Origin: Desulfoluna limicola
Lineage (GTDB): Bacteria; Desulfobacterota; Desulfobacteria; Desulfobacterales; Desulfolunaceae
Assembly (NCBI RefSeq): GCF_021654575.1
Contig: NZ_AP024488.1
Location: forward strand, 5,917,501 to 5,981,500
Length of the DNA stretch: 64,000 nucleotides
Direction: 5' to 3'
A program made the translations under genes and the position numbers. This document shows, in pieces, positions 8,540 through 15,768 of this stretch (its first letter is position 1; each line of letters begins with the position of its first letter). A model generated the notes under the pieces. That model was not told where the DNA came from, made no database searches, and saw only the letters and a list, made by a program, of their open reading frames with translations.

Positions 8540-9109
8540 ATGAGATTTACCCTTCCTTTTGTATTGGTGTTGCTTTTGGCGGGTTGCGTGACGACCACGG
8601 GACATAATCACCCAGCAATCAACAAGGTGATTACAGGCGATTTGGCCATTTTTTCTTCTCCCAACAAACGGTTTGCCATGTACCCCTCAGTCAATGCCTC
8701 CTATCTTGGAAGGGGCGAGAGCAGTGAGCGGGCCATAAGCAACACAAAGAGTTCCATCGTACAGATCATGGTGGAAAAAGGGTATACTCCGGTCCCACTT
8801 AGTGACAGCCCTGATTTTATTATTGGCTTTGGTTTGGGGGTGGAGTCAAAAATCACCGATGATGAAATCTTTGATAAAGCAGGGATGGTGGTTGGCCTGT
8901 CCACAGAGGGGATCAATCAGAAAAAGTTTCAGAAAGGCACCGCCCTCGTGGCTGTCTTTTCCCCCGGAAATAAAGAGCCCAGGTGGCGTGTCCTGGCCCA
9001 GGGGATGTCTCATATGAAAAAATCGGATGGCGCTCGCAAAGAGAACATTCACACATTGCTGACCTCGATGCTGAGCCCCATTCCTCAAGCCGGAAAGGCT
9101 CTGCCATAG
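8540..9109 (+). CDS. DUF4136-like outer-envelope lipoprotein
   Basis: A 189-residue protein with a lipoprotein signal (LLLAGC, lipidated C16). The mature part resembles DUF4136 lipoproteins: a conserved SxxNKRFAMYPSVNA start, a central region predicting partial solubility motifs (DFIIGFGLGVE), and a repetitive C-terminal part. The function of DUF4136 is unknown; members are anchored to the outer or inner membrane facing the periplasm. The frame can be read further upstream to 8459, but those residues (APGRAAGGN) come from the adjacent repeat, so the ATG at 8540 is preferred. Stand-alone transcription is likely, as both sides carry repeats. Confidence 0.7.
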   Translation: MRFTLPFVLVLLLAGCVTTTGHNHPAINKVITGDLAIFSSPNKRFAMYPSVNASYLGRGESSERAISNTKSSIVQIMVEKGYTPVPLSDSPDFIIGFGLGVESKITDDEIFDKAGMVVGLSTEGINQKKFQKGTALVAVFSPGNKEPRWRVLAQGMSHMKKSDGARKENIHTLLTSMLSPIPQAGKALP

Positions 9110-9151
9110 AGCATTAGGGTCAGCGCAATAATAAAACATACAAACAGCGAT

Positions 9152-9342
9152 GCCTCCGGCGGCAAGGGTGGCAAAGCCACTGTAGAGAAAAGCACCTTGA
9201 AAGCAGGTTGCGGATGCGTTTTACCCCTCGTTCCTCGGGTCAAATCACATCCGCCTTTGAATCGGGAGCTACCAGGTATTGTTTTTTAAGACATGTTTAT
9301 CCAACTTTTCAAAAGTTTGGCCCCGGCAGGGCCGCCGGAGGC
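9152..9342 (+). repeat. Intergenic repeat, composite ~190-base type
   Basis: GCCTCCGGCGGCAAGGG start, a GTGGC/GCCAC hairpin, CACCTTGAAAGC, then a stem with loop CTCGTTCCTC (GCGGATG pairing with CATCCGC), AACTTTTCAAAAGTTTGG and the terminus GGGCCGCCGGAGGC. The flank GCTGAATAGTTAC follows. The copies at 43524 and 60876 have the same order; 36872 and 20161 are in the opposite orientation. Confidence 0.9.
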
Positions 9343-9497
9343 ATAAGCTGAATAGTTACGAGAATTGTACATTTGTTTTTGGCGAGTGCCCTTAAAACCT
9401 GGGATCGCTTTGCTTGCGGTTCAAACATGACCGGCCGAAGCGATTCCACCGCCATTTGCAACTCACGATTTTCTACGTATGGCTTCAGCCCTTCGCC

Positions 9498-10466
9498 TTA
9501 CTCACCCCACATCTCATGAATCTCCTTTTTCATCGCAGCTTCCATTGCAGGCAGATCACCCGGCGGAAGTTTCCCTGCAATCTTCGAGAGAAGTGCCGGG
9601 GCCGTCGGCTCCTCGCCCATGGCGGCAGCCAGCGCCAGGAAATACGCCTCCTGGTAATCTCTCATGTCCTCTGCACGTTCAAAATTTAACTGGGCGAGTT
9701 TTACGAGGGCTTCCGCATGGTTTTTTTCCGCGGCATACGTATACGCCTTCATGGCCATGTTGATGTTTTTATCGGGGCTGTTGGGGTTGGCCCACATATC
9801 CCCCAGGTCCACCAGGTCTTTCAGGGAGCCGCTATTGCGGGCGCTGGTTAAGAGGCTGTTCATTCTGGACAGCTTCTCTTCGGCCTCCGGGTCCATTGCT
9901 TTGAGGCGGGCGATCTCCGCGTCAATTTTTTGCCGGGTGATCTTTTTGGTGGTGATTTCAAAGGGCTTGAAAACCGTCGTTTCCCCCGGGGGCAGATCCT
10001 TCAAGAGTCCAGAGTACAGGCTGATGGCTTTGTTGAGGCACCCCTTGAATTGGGTGTCACAATTGTGCGGGAAGCTGTAATACCCTGCCAGATGGTATTG
10101 GGCTTTTCGGTCTCCCTTGGCCGCCATTTCCTTTACCAGGGGCAGCCACTTTCCCGGCCACTCGGGAGGGGAGGCGTCGTCGTATGGGTAAATATAGATC
10201 CCCAGGAGTGCATGCTGCGAGGGGGTGTGCCCCTTTTCAGCGGCCTTTTCGTACCAGTGAACCGCCTTTTTCAGGAGTTCCATGTCCGGTTCGAACATAT
10301 CGTACTCACTGGCCTCTTCCTCATAAATCCCAGCCAACTCGAACTGGGCATTCGTATCGCCCTCAACAGCGGCCTCCAACAGCTTGACCTTTTCGTTCGA
10401 GTCATCCGCCCACGATGTCCCTGTCAATAAAAACAGTATTGAAAAAATAAAAATAAATCGTTTCAT
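9498..10466 (-). CDS. Exported Sel1/TPR-like repeat protein
   Basis: 322 residues with a signal peptide (MKRFIFIFSILFLLTGTSWA). Helical Sel1-type repeats are visible, for example NAQFELAGIY, AVHWYEKAAEKGHTPSQHALLGIY, KAQYHLAGYY and AMKAYTYAAEKNHAEALVKLAQL. Sel1 repeats act as protein-protein interaction scaffolds, here in the periplasm. The middle segment (residues ~150-220) is less regular and contains a coiled-coil-like ARLKAMDPEAEEKLSRM. The ATG at 10466 is chosen because GGGAG lies seven bases upstream; an upstream in-frame ATG at 10478 lacks this. No partner is evident from the neighbours. Confidence 0.8.
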   Translation of the reverse strand: MKRFIFIFSILFLLTGTSWADDSNEKVKLLEAAVEGDTNAQFELAGIYEEEASEYDMFEPDMELLKKAVHWYEKAAEKGHTPSQHALLGIYIYPYDDASPPEWPGKWLPLVKEMAAKGDRKAQYHLAGYYSFPHNCDTQFKGCLNKAISLYSGLLKDLPPGETTVFKPFEITTKKITRQKIDAEIARLKAMDPEAEEKLSRMNSLLTSARNSGSLKDLVDLGDMWANPNSPDKNINMAMKAYTYAAEKNHAEALVKLAQLNFERAEDMRDYQEAYFLALAAAMGEEPTAPALLSKIAGKLPPGDLPAMEAAMKKEIHEMWGE

Positions 10467-10689
10467 TAAAACTCCCATTTTTTATAGATCACGATGCGCG
10501 TGCGATCACCGTTGAACCATGTCAGACCCTGGTGAAACCAAGCCGGTTGATTTTTTGTCGGTTAGGAATTCATAAATGATTCTTGGGAGATATGATAGAA
10601 AAAAATTTACTGAAATGGAACGGAACGATGGCGTTCTTCTGACCGCCAAAGGGATGTCAGCGTGCCCTTATAATCTAACGTTGGTGTTA

Positions 10690-10777
10690 CCACGAAGGTC
10701 ACGAAGTGCCCTTCGGCTTCACGAAGTGGGAATGTCGCAACCCCGCTTTCGAGGTGGCTCACCTCGCCGCCGGAGGC
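10690..10777 (+). repeat. Intergenic repeat with CACGAAG module
   Basis: CCACGAAGG...GTGCCCTTCGGC-CACGAAG, followed by CGAGGTGGCTCACCTCG (hairpin) and the terminus CCGCCGGAGGC. The CGAAG module recurs at 32498 and, reversed, near 34780. Confidence 0.8.
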
Positions 10778-10796
10778 CTTTTGCGTTTGTTTTTTG

Positions 10797-11516
10797 TTAA
10801 TAATAGCGCTGGTGGTACCAGCTTCCGTCTCCAGGCGCGTGACCGAGTTTTCGTCTGAAAAGATAAGTGAAGAAGAGGAACAGGACTCGCGTGACCCCTT
10901 GCGAGAAAGGGGTGGTTTCCCATCGTCTTGGGGAGACGGTGACAGCCAGGGGGAGAAGGGCGGGTTTCCCCTTCCCTTTCATGATGAGAGAGAGTTCCAC
11001 GTCTTCCATGAGCTTCATGGCGGGGAAGCCGCCAGCCGATTCTAAGACGGATCGCCGGACAAACTGGCACTGATCGCCGAAACTGATTGCGGAGGTTCGG
11101 CAGCGCAGGTGGTTTAGGAATGAGATGAGTCGGGTGCGTGCTGTGGATGGTGTGAAGCCCATGGAAAAGGCCCCACCGGGTGTTTTACTGTTTTTCAGGC
11201 ACCCTTGAATGGCTTTGGCTCCCTGGCCAGGAAACCGGACGTCCGCATGGAGCACCACGAGCACGTCTCCGGTACAGGACTCCCATGCTTCAGCGATCTG
11301 CATTCCCCTCCCTTTTTTCTTGCAATGCACCACGCGGGCTCCGGCCGATTCTGCCAGGGGACAGGTGGCGTCCGGGGAGCCGCCGTCGGCCACCACAATT
11401 TCCAGAAAATCGCCGTTTTGTTTCAGGCTTTCAATGGCAGCAGTGACCTCCTGCTCTTCGTTGAAGGTCGGGATGATGGCGGAAAGGGAAAGGGGGATGA
11501 ATGTGTCCTTTTTCAT
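10797..11516 (-). CDS. Family 2 glycosyltransferase (rSAM/selenodomain-associated type)
   Basis: A 239-residue GT-A fold enzyme. It starts with LSAIIPTFNEEQEVTAAIESL and the nucleotide-sugar segment VVADGGSPDAT, and has the metal-binding LHADVRFP (DXD-like) and the acceptor-side EDVELSLIM. Length and the pattern GRGMQIAEAW plus LRCRTSAISFGDQCQFVRR match the TIGR04283 group described as associated with radical-SAM/seleno domains. The donor and acceptor are unknown. It is cytoplasmic with a hydrophobic segment near the C-terminus (RVLFLFFTYLF). No companion from that group is visible nearby. Confidence 0.85.
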   Translation of the reverse strand: MKKDTFIPLSLSAIIPTFNEEQEVTAAIESLKQNGDFLEIVVADGGSPDATCPLAESAGARVVHCKKKGRGMQIAEAWESCTGDVLVVLHADVRFPGQGAKAIQGCLKNSKTPGGAFSMGFTPSTARTRLISFLNHLRCRTSAISFGDQCQFVRRSVLESAGGFPAMKLMEDVELSLIMKGKGKPALLPLAVTVSPRRWETTPFSQGVTRVLFLFFTYLFRRKLGHAPGDGSWYHQRYY

Positions 11517-11596
11517 GGGTGAAATTGTGGCACAGATGGCCGATGAGTGCCAGAAGGGTTTAGGTTCTCGGAAATAAATGAACCTACAAAAGCGAT

Positions 11597-11680
11597 GCCT
11601 CAGGCGGCAAGGGTGGCGAAGCCACTAAGGTAAAAAACACCTCGAAAGCGGGTAGCAGAAGCGATTTGCCGGTCGTAAAC
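11597..11680 (+). repeat. Intergenic repeat, left half only
   Basis: GCCTCAGGCGGCAAGGGTGGCGAAGCCAC start with one mismatch in the terminus, CACCTCGAAAGCGGG, then a decaying CAGAAGCGATTTGCC. The right half and closing terminus are missing. Confidence 0.7.
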
Positions 11681-11900
11681 AGATAGATCTGCTTGACAAC
11701 TCGACTTTGTAAGGAGAAGGGCTAAAATTGTATGTTTCTGCCCAGAGGCTATAAAAGAGTCCTCCGTGTCAACAGTGGTCTATTGAAATCTCAAATACTT
11801 CCCCCCTTACCGATAAAGACAAACGATTGGTTTTTTGACGTGTCTGCATATATGAACTCCATTGAGTCTCCGTTGACAATAAGGCGCACCCGGGAAATGT

Positions 11901-12362
11901 ATGGGATACTTTTTTGAAAACCTGTGGATCTATAGAGGCCTTCGCCTCCTCGTTGCCGGGATATTTCTCTGGGCGGGGACGGTAAAGCTTATGGACCAGG
12001 CGGCCTTTGCCGTGGTGATTGATGCCTTTGGTATCCTTCCCGATGGATTTTCCGGGATGGTGGCTGTACTTCTTCCTGTGGTTGAAATTGGGGCGGCTCT
12101 TGCACTGATTTTTGACGTGCGGGGTGCCCTGGAGACCCTCGGTGCCTTGATGCTTATTTTTATGGGGATCCTCGGGTACGGGATTTTACTGGGACTTGAT
12201 ATCGATTGCGGCTGCTTTGGCCCGGAAGATCCTGAATCACGGGCTTTTTCCGGCCTTCGAACCGCATTGTATCGGGATGTGGGGATTTGCGTTCTCATGG
12301 CTCTGGTTTTTGCGAGCCGGCGGCAAGGGTGGCGAAGCCACTGTAGCCAAAAAGCACCTTGA
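11901..12362 (+). CDS. MauE/DoxX-family membrane protein
   Basis: 153 residues with four predicted membrane helices (about residues 10-30, 45-67, 70-92 and 118-136). The family's Cys-Gly-Cys-Phe segment DCGCFG lies near residue 100. MauE/DoxX proteins are implicated in redox or disulfide chemistry at the membrane; the CGC pair fits that. The C-terminal 14 residues (RRQGWRSHCSQKAP) are encoded inside the neighbouring repeat, which begins at 12316, so the natural end has probably been replaced. The next gene in the same direction is an exported rhodanese, which suggests a joint sulfur or redox role. This is inference from position only. Confidence 0.75.
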   Translation: MGYFFENLWIYRGLRLLVAGIFLWAGTVKLMDQAAFAVVIDAFGILPDGFSGMVAVLLPVVEIGAALALIFDVRGALETLGALMLIFMGILGYGILLGLDIDCGCFGPEDPESRAFSGLRTALYRDVGICVLMALVFASRRQGWRSHCSQKAP

Positions 12363-12636
12363 AACCCGGTGGCGAATTCCTTCAGGTCGCCGCGATGCAT
12401 AAGATGCAGGCCATTCGCGTAAAGGGTATGGCTTTGCTTCCGTTTCTTGAGGACAGGACTGAGTTATTTTTCTGTTTGCCTGTGATGGGTCGGTTTTTAA
12501 AAGGATACAGGCTGGTGCGAAATAGGCGGGTCTGATGCGCATAGGCTACTGAGAAAGAAGGGTCCTTCAGTACAGTTTTTAAGGGCTGTTTTTCAGATTT
12601 TTCAAAAGTTTGGCTCCCGGCAGGTCAGCCGGAGGC
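12316..12636 (+). repeat. Intergenic repeat overlapping a 3' coding end
   Basis: GCCGGCGGCAAGGGTGGCGAAGCCAC lies inside the last codons of the MauE/DoxX gene. The element runs past the stop and ends with TTTTCAAAAGTTTGGCTCCCGG and GCCGGAGGC just before the rhodanese gene. It is longer than typical copies because of an unrelated ~170-base middle. Confidence 0.75.
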
Positions 12637-12670
12637 ATTTTATTTTTAATTTAGGTGATTGAGGAGAACG

Positions 12671-13198
12671 ATGATGAAACGAATTTCAGCTGTGATTGCT
12701 GTGGGGCTTACCCTTTTTCTGGCCGGCAATGTGTTTGCCTTCGGCACGAGTAAATTTGAAAAAGAGGTGGAAAAAGAGGCGGGCGCCGTTAAGCTCGTGA
12801 GGGAGATTCAGCGCGGCGGTTACGATGTGGTCACCACCGATGAGGTGAAAAAAATGATCGACGAAGGCAAGGATGTCGTCATTGTCGACACCATGCCCTA
12901 TGAAGCCAGCTTCAAAAAAGCCCACGTCCCCGGTGCCGTCCAGTTCCTCTTTCCCATTCCCGATATGAACACCTGGAACGATGCCGAGACCGCCGGGAAA
13001 ACCCAGGCAGACTATGAAGCCCTCCTCGGTTCCGACAAAGAGAAAACCATCGTTGTTTACTGCGGTTTCGTGAAATGCACCCGAAGCCACAACGGTGCTG
13101 TCTGGGCCAAAAAACTCGGTTATAAAAATGTCTACCGCTACAGCGGGGGCATCTACGCCTGGAAAGGCGCAGGGTATGAGGCCGAAAAGGTCAACTAA
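12671..13198 (+). CDS. Exported rhodanese-like sulfurtransferase
   Basis: 175 residues with a signal peptide (KRISAVIAVGLTLFLAGNVFA) and one rhodanese domain. It shows VVIVDTMPYEASFKKAHVPGAVQFL (the D-x-R-equivalent and HxPGA motif) and an active-site loop opening with YCGFVKCTRS, where the first Cys is the persulfide-carrying residue. A final GGIYAWKGAGY is typical. Either of two adjacent ATGs (12671 or 12674) can be used after GAGGAG; the second has better spacing. Its periplasmic location indicates handling of extracellular or periplasmic sulfane sulfur. An intrinsic terminator follows. Confidence 0.88.
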   Translation: MMKRISAVIAVGLTLFLAGNVFAFGTSKFEKEVEKEAGAVKLVREIQRGGYDVVTTDEVKKMIDEGKDVVIVDTMPYEASFKKAHVPGAVQFLFPIPDMNTWNDAETAGKTQADYEALLGSDKEKTIVVYCGFVKCTRSHNGAVWAKKLGYKNVYRYSGGIYAWKGAGYEAEKVN

Positions 13199-13244
13199 CC
13201 CCGATTACCCAAGACTGACTCCTTTATATTCTCCACCTGAAACG

Positions 13245-13291
13245 CAAAACACCCTTGAACCATTCACCCGGTTCAGGGGTGTTTTGTTTTT
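13245..13291 (+). terminator. Intrinsic terminator after rhodanese gene
   Basis: A 16-base stem (AAAACACCCTTGAACC pairing with GGTTCAGGGGTGTTTT) separated by ATTCACCC, followed by GTTTTT. Confidence 0.9.
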
Positions 13292-13317
13292 GAGGATCCA
13301 CATCAAAGGGGAAACGT

Positions 13318-13410
13318 GCCTCCCGCGGCGAGGTGGGGGCACCTCGAAACCCTATGGCGAATGCGATATGGGTGTTGCGGTGCAGGGTGTTGCGCGTCCG
13401 CATTCGCGTT
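13318..13410 (+). repeat. Intergenic repeat, short copy
   Basis: GCCTCCCGCGGCGAGGTGGGGGCACCTCG hairpin, then GGCGAATGCGAT...CGCATTCGC. The CTCGTTCCTC loop is replaced by other sequence, but GCGAATG/CATTCGC arms are present. Confidence 0.7.
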
Positions 13411-13675
13411 AAGGTTGACGTAATGGCCTTTAAGTTACAAGGGTGTGGGATGGGAAGTGTCTGTTAAACTGAGGGGTTGATGCCAAGGGTAGGCATTCCA
13501 AGCAATGGCAGTGACGTCATTGAGGCAATAAATCTTAAACTGGTTTTGTTGTTTTGGCGGGGTAAATTTCGCCAGCATGGCGAAAGTCACCTGAGGTCAA
13601 GGAGGGTCAACGTCACTTGGGCATTAATTTGTAACAGAATGTCGGCGGATACGAAACCAAGTGAGGCTCGTGATT

Positions 13676-13767
13676 CACGGGCGCAGCCCGTCAGCGAATG
13701 TGATGTGGGCGAGGAACGAGCCCACGGAGCATTGGCGAGCCTGGGGTCCAGGGGCTCAGCCCCTGGC
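13676..13767 (-). repeat. Intergenic repeat overlapping the aminopeptidase stop codon
   Basis: ACGGGCGCAGCCCGT hairpin, GCGAATGTGATGTGGGC-GAGGAACGA-GCCCAC stem, then CCAGGGGCTCAGCCCCTGG hairpin. The stop codon of the leftward gene (13756-13758) lies within the last hairpin. The closing CCGCCGGAGGC is absent because the coding sequence takes over. Confidence 0.8.
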
Positions 13768-14580
13768 TTTTCTTGCCCACTCTTCCATGCGGCACCGGGT
13801 GCGGAGGATAAAGAGGAGAAGGGGGATGGCGGCATCGGGGGCGAACCCGAGGGCGGTGTCTGCGAGGAGGCGCCGGAAGGTGTCGGTGGCAGACGGGGAG
13901 GTCCAGGATCGGGTTTCGGCCTGAAGGGTGGCGGTGACGTCGTGGGATTTCCAGACGAGGGGTGGCATTCCGTTGTGGGAGGCGGCGTGCTGCACCTCCT
14001 CGGTGAGCCGGCTTCGCAGGGTCTGGATTTCAGAATTGTCCATGGGGCGTTTGGGCACGTCAAATCGGTGGATCCACGGCATGTGGCTTTGGATACGCTC
14101 GCAGGCCACGTCTTCGGCGCTGACAAAGGGGACGGGGATGCCGTGCTCGCCCAGGACGGCTGAAAAGAGCTCCACCTCTGTGATGGGGTCGTCGTTGATG
14201 CAGAGTTTGCGCAGGGTTTTCTGGAAGATATGGGGGCTGAAGCCTTCCTGGTCGGGGGCGGCGTGCCAGCCGATCATCATTGCGCACTCAGCCTCGGGAA
14301 GGGTGCCGATGAGGGGGACGGGGCGCCAGTGGTGCCCCTGGTCGCATCGGGCTTCTGGGATTAATTTTTCGGGCAGGAGGTTAAACCCGGTGCCGTGCAT
14401 GTCACAGACGGTGATGGATTTGTAGCCTGCCAGGAGAAGGCCTTGCGCTGCCGCGTTCACATCTTTGGTGATGAGGTGGCGTGCCTCTTTCCACTCGGTT
14501 CTGCCCGGTGTGCATTGGGCTTTTTGATGGATGCCGATGATGCCTTCGATGTCTGCCAGGATGAGGGCGTGTCTGGTCAT
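13756..14580 (-). CDS. M55-family D-aminopeptidase (DppA-like)
   Basis: 274 residues resembling the zinc peptidase family M55, whose known member DppA removes N-terminal D-residues from peptides. Expected zinc-ligand regions are visible: DIEGI near the start, DMHGTGFN (residues ~60-67), IGWHAAPDQEG (~103-113) and the EVELFSA helix. Members are cytoplasmic decamers. The last residues (ARKARG) and the stop codon are in or next to a repeat hairpin. No dipeptide transporter genes are adjacent, unlike in the Bacillus dpp operon, so the substrate is unknown. Confidence 0.82.
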   Translation of the reverse strand: MTRHALILADIEGIIGIHQKAQCTPGRTEWKEARHLITKDVNAAAQGLLLAGYKSITVCDMHGTGFNLLPEKLIPEARCDQGHHWRPVPLIGTLPEAECAMMIGWHAAPDQEGFSPHIFQKTLRKLCINDDPITEVELFSAVLGEHGIPVPFVSAEDVACERIQSHMPWIHRFDVPKRPMDNSEIQTLRSRLTEEVQHAASHNGMPPLVWKSHDVTATLQAETRSWTSPSATDTFRRLLADTALGFAPDAAIPLLLFILRTRCRMEEWARKARG

Positions 14581-14766
14581 GGGGGTGTCCGGAGGGTTCG
14601 ATTTACGTGGTGAGAGCCAGGATGACTGCCTGTGGTGCCTAAGTATTTATGATGAATGATGAAAATGCAAGCGGTACTTGTTGCGTGAAGCATTTCTGAT
14701 TGTTTCTCATTATCCGCAGCGCAACTAGTCAGCCGACAATCGCCCCCTGCGGTCCTGCCGGGGGAT

Positions 14767-14801
14767 AAAAAGGCCCCGGGATATTTTCCGGGGCCTTTTT
14801 G
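14767..14801 (-). terminator. Intrinsic terminator after the cytochrome b gene
   Basis: AAAAAGGCCCCGG pairs with CCGGGGCCTTTTT around an 8-base loop. T-runs on both strands permit bidirectional use. Confidence 0.88.
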
Positions 14802-14852
14802 TTTTAACAATTCCGTCTGTGGTCTAATGAGCTATCGTCCCTTGCCCCGTTT

Positions 14853-15440
14853 TTATCTCTCCCATCCCGTAATCATTGCCTTCAGGTGTGAAAAGACCGT
14901 GGGGCCTGTGGTGATCATGTAGACGTGCATGATGACAAAGGCCAGGATCAAGAGGGCGCAGAGGGTGTGGAGGATGGCGATGGTTTGTAAGGGAACCCCT
15001 GCCATGAAGTCGGTCCGGGTGTTGATGGTGTCGTAGAGAAAGCCGGTGACCATCTGTGCCGGGAGGAGAACGGCTGAGAAGACAAGGTAGACGATCCTCT
15101 GGAGCGGGTTGTGTTTGCGCCGTTCCGTGGCGGGGACGGGGTGGGGCTCGCCTTTGAAGATGCCGACGGCGTAGTGGCGGATGACCAGGGCCATTTTTCT
15201 GGTGGTGGGGATGTAGTGCTTCCACTCGCCGGTGGTGGCGATCCAGAAGACAAAGAAGGCGAAGGCCACGGCCCAGGCGATGCCGCAGTAATTATGGAGT
15301 TGGACAGCTTTTTCAAAGCCCATCAGCGTAAAGCTGCCGTGGACTTCCAGGCCGGTGACCATGAGAAGGGTGATGATCACCACCTGGAACCAGTGCCAGA
15401 GGCGCTCGTAGCGTGTGAAAAGATAGAGTGGTTGGTTCAT
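14853..15440 (-). CDS. Di-haem cytochrome b561-type membrane subunit
   Basis: 195 residues with four predicted membrane helices and haem-ligand-like histidines: LWHWF (H16), VHG (H34) and LHNYCG (H49) in the first half, and LHTLCALLILAFVIMHVYM near residues 160-175. This is the pattern of the quinol-linked cytochrome b subunits of thiosulfate reductase, formate dehydrogenase and hydrogenase. It follows the octahaem cytochrome c gene in the same direction and probably connects that periplasmic protein to the menaquinone pool. The ATG is preceded by AGGAGG. The gap to the upstream gene is about 330 bases and contains a repeat and a short heptamer array. Confidence 0.88.
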   Translation of the reverse strand: MNQPLYLFTRYERLWHWFQVVIITLLMVTGLEVHGSFTLMGFEKAVQLHNYCGIAWAVAFAFFVFWIATTGEWKHYIPTTRKMALVIRHYAVGIFKGEPHPVPATERRKHNPLQRIVYLVFSAVLLPAQMVTGFLYDTINTRTDFMAGVPLQTIAILHTLCALLILAFVIMHVYMITTGPTVFSHLKAMITGWER

Positions 15441-15511
15441 GTTATTACCTCCTGATATGGAATTCAGGTTGTTGGTTATTCGAAATAAGTCTCAGCACCA
15501 CTATCGATGAA

Positions 15512-15552
15512 AGTGAATAGTGAATAGTGAGTGGTGTCGCTTCGCTCCGTCA
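15512..15552 (+). repeat. Short heptamer array with conserved flank
   Basis: Units GTGAATA, GTGAATA, GTGAGTG, then GTCGCTTCGCTCCGTCA. The flank matches that after the long array near 5272, suggesting both come from one ancestral repeat. Confidence 0.75.
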
Positions 15553-15656
15553 GATTTTCATGAAGGAGGTTGTGCCTCCTGAGACAGAGTCTGGAAACAA
15601 GACCCCACACCCTGCGACGCTTGTAACAACGTTTGTGAAACCTCCAGCTTAGGAGG

Positions 15657-15761
15657 CGGGCGGAGCCCGCGGCGAACGCCATTGCGATTTGATCCGAGGA
15701 ACGAGGGGCAAAGCGCAATGGCAATCAGGTTTCCAGGTGCCTCCACCTGGCCGCCGGAGGC
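15657..15761 (-). repeat. Intergenic repeat between cytochrome genes
   Basis: GCGGAGCCCGC, then GCCATTGCG...GATCC-GAGGAACGAG-GGG...CGCAATGGC (stem differs from most copies but pairs), hairpin CCAGGTG-CCTC-CACCTGG, terminus CCGCCGGAGGC. It ends seven bases before the stop of the octahaem gene. Confidence 0.85.
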
Positions 15762-15768
15762 ATGCTTT

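Noticed and set aside
10576..10800. 74-codon plus-strand frame
   Set aside because: Its second half is translated repeat (PRFRGGSPRRRRPF); the first half lacks a ribosome-binding site.
11732..11917. 61-codon plus-strand frame upstream of the MauE/DoxX gene
   Set aside because: AGGAG is 15 bases from the ATG, the end overlaps the next gene start, and no domain is seen. Possible but not supported.
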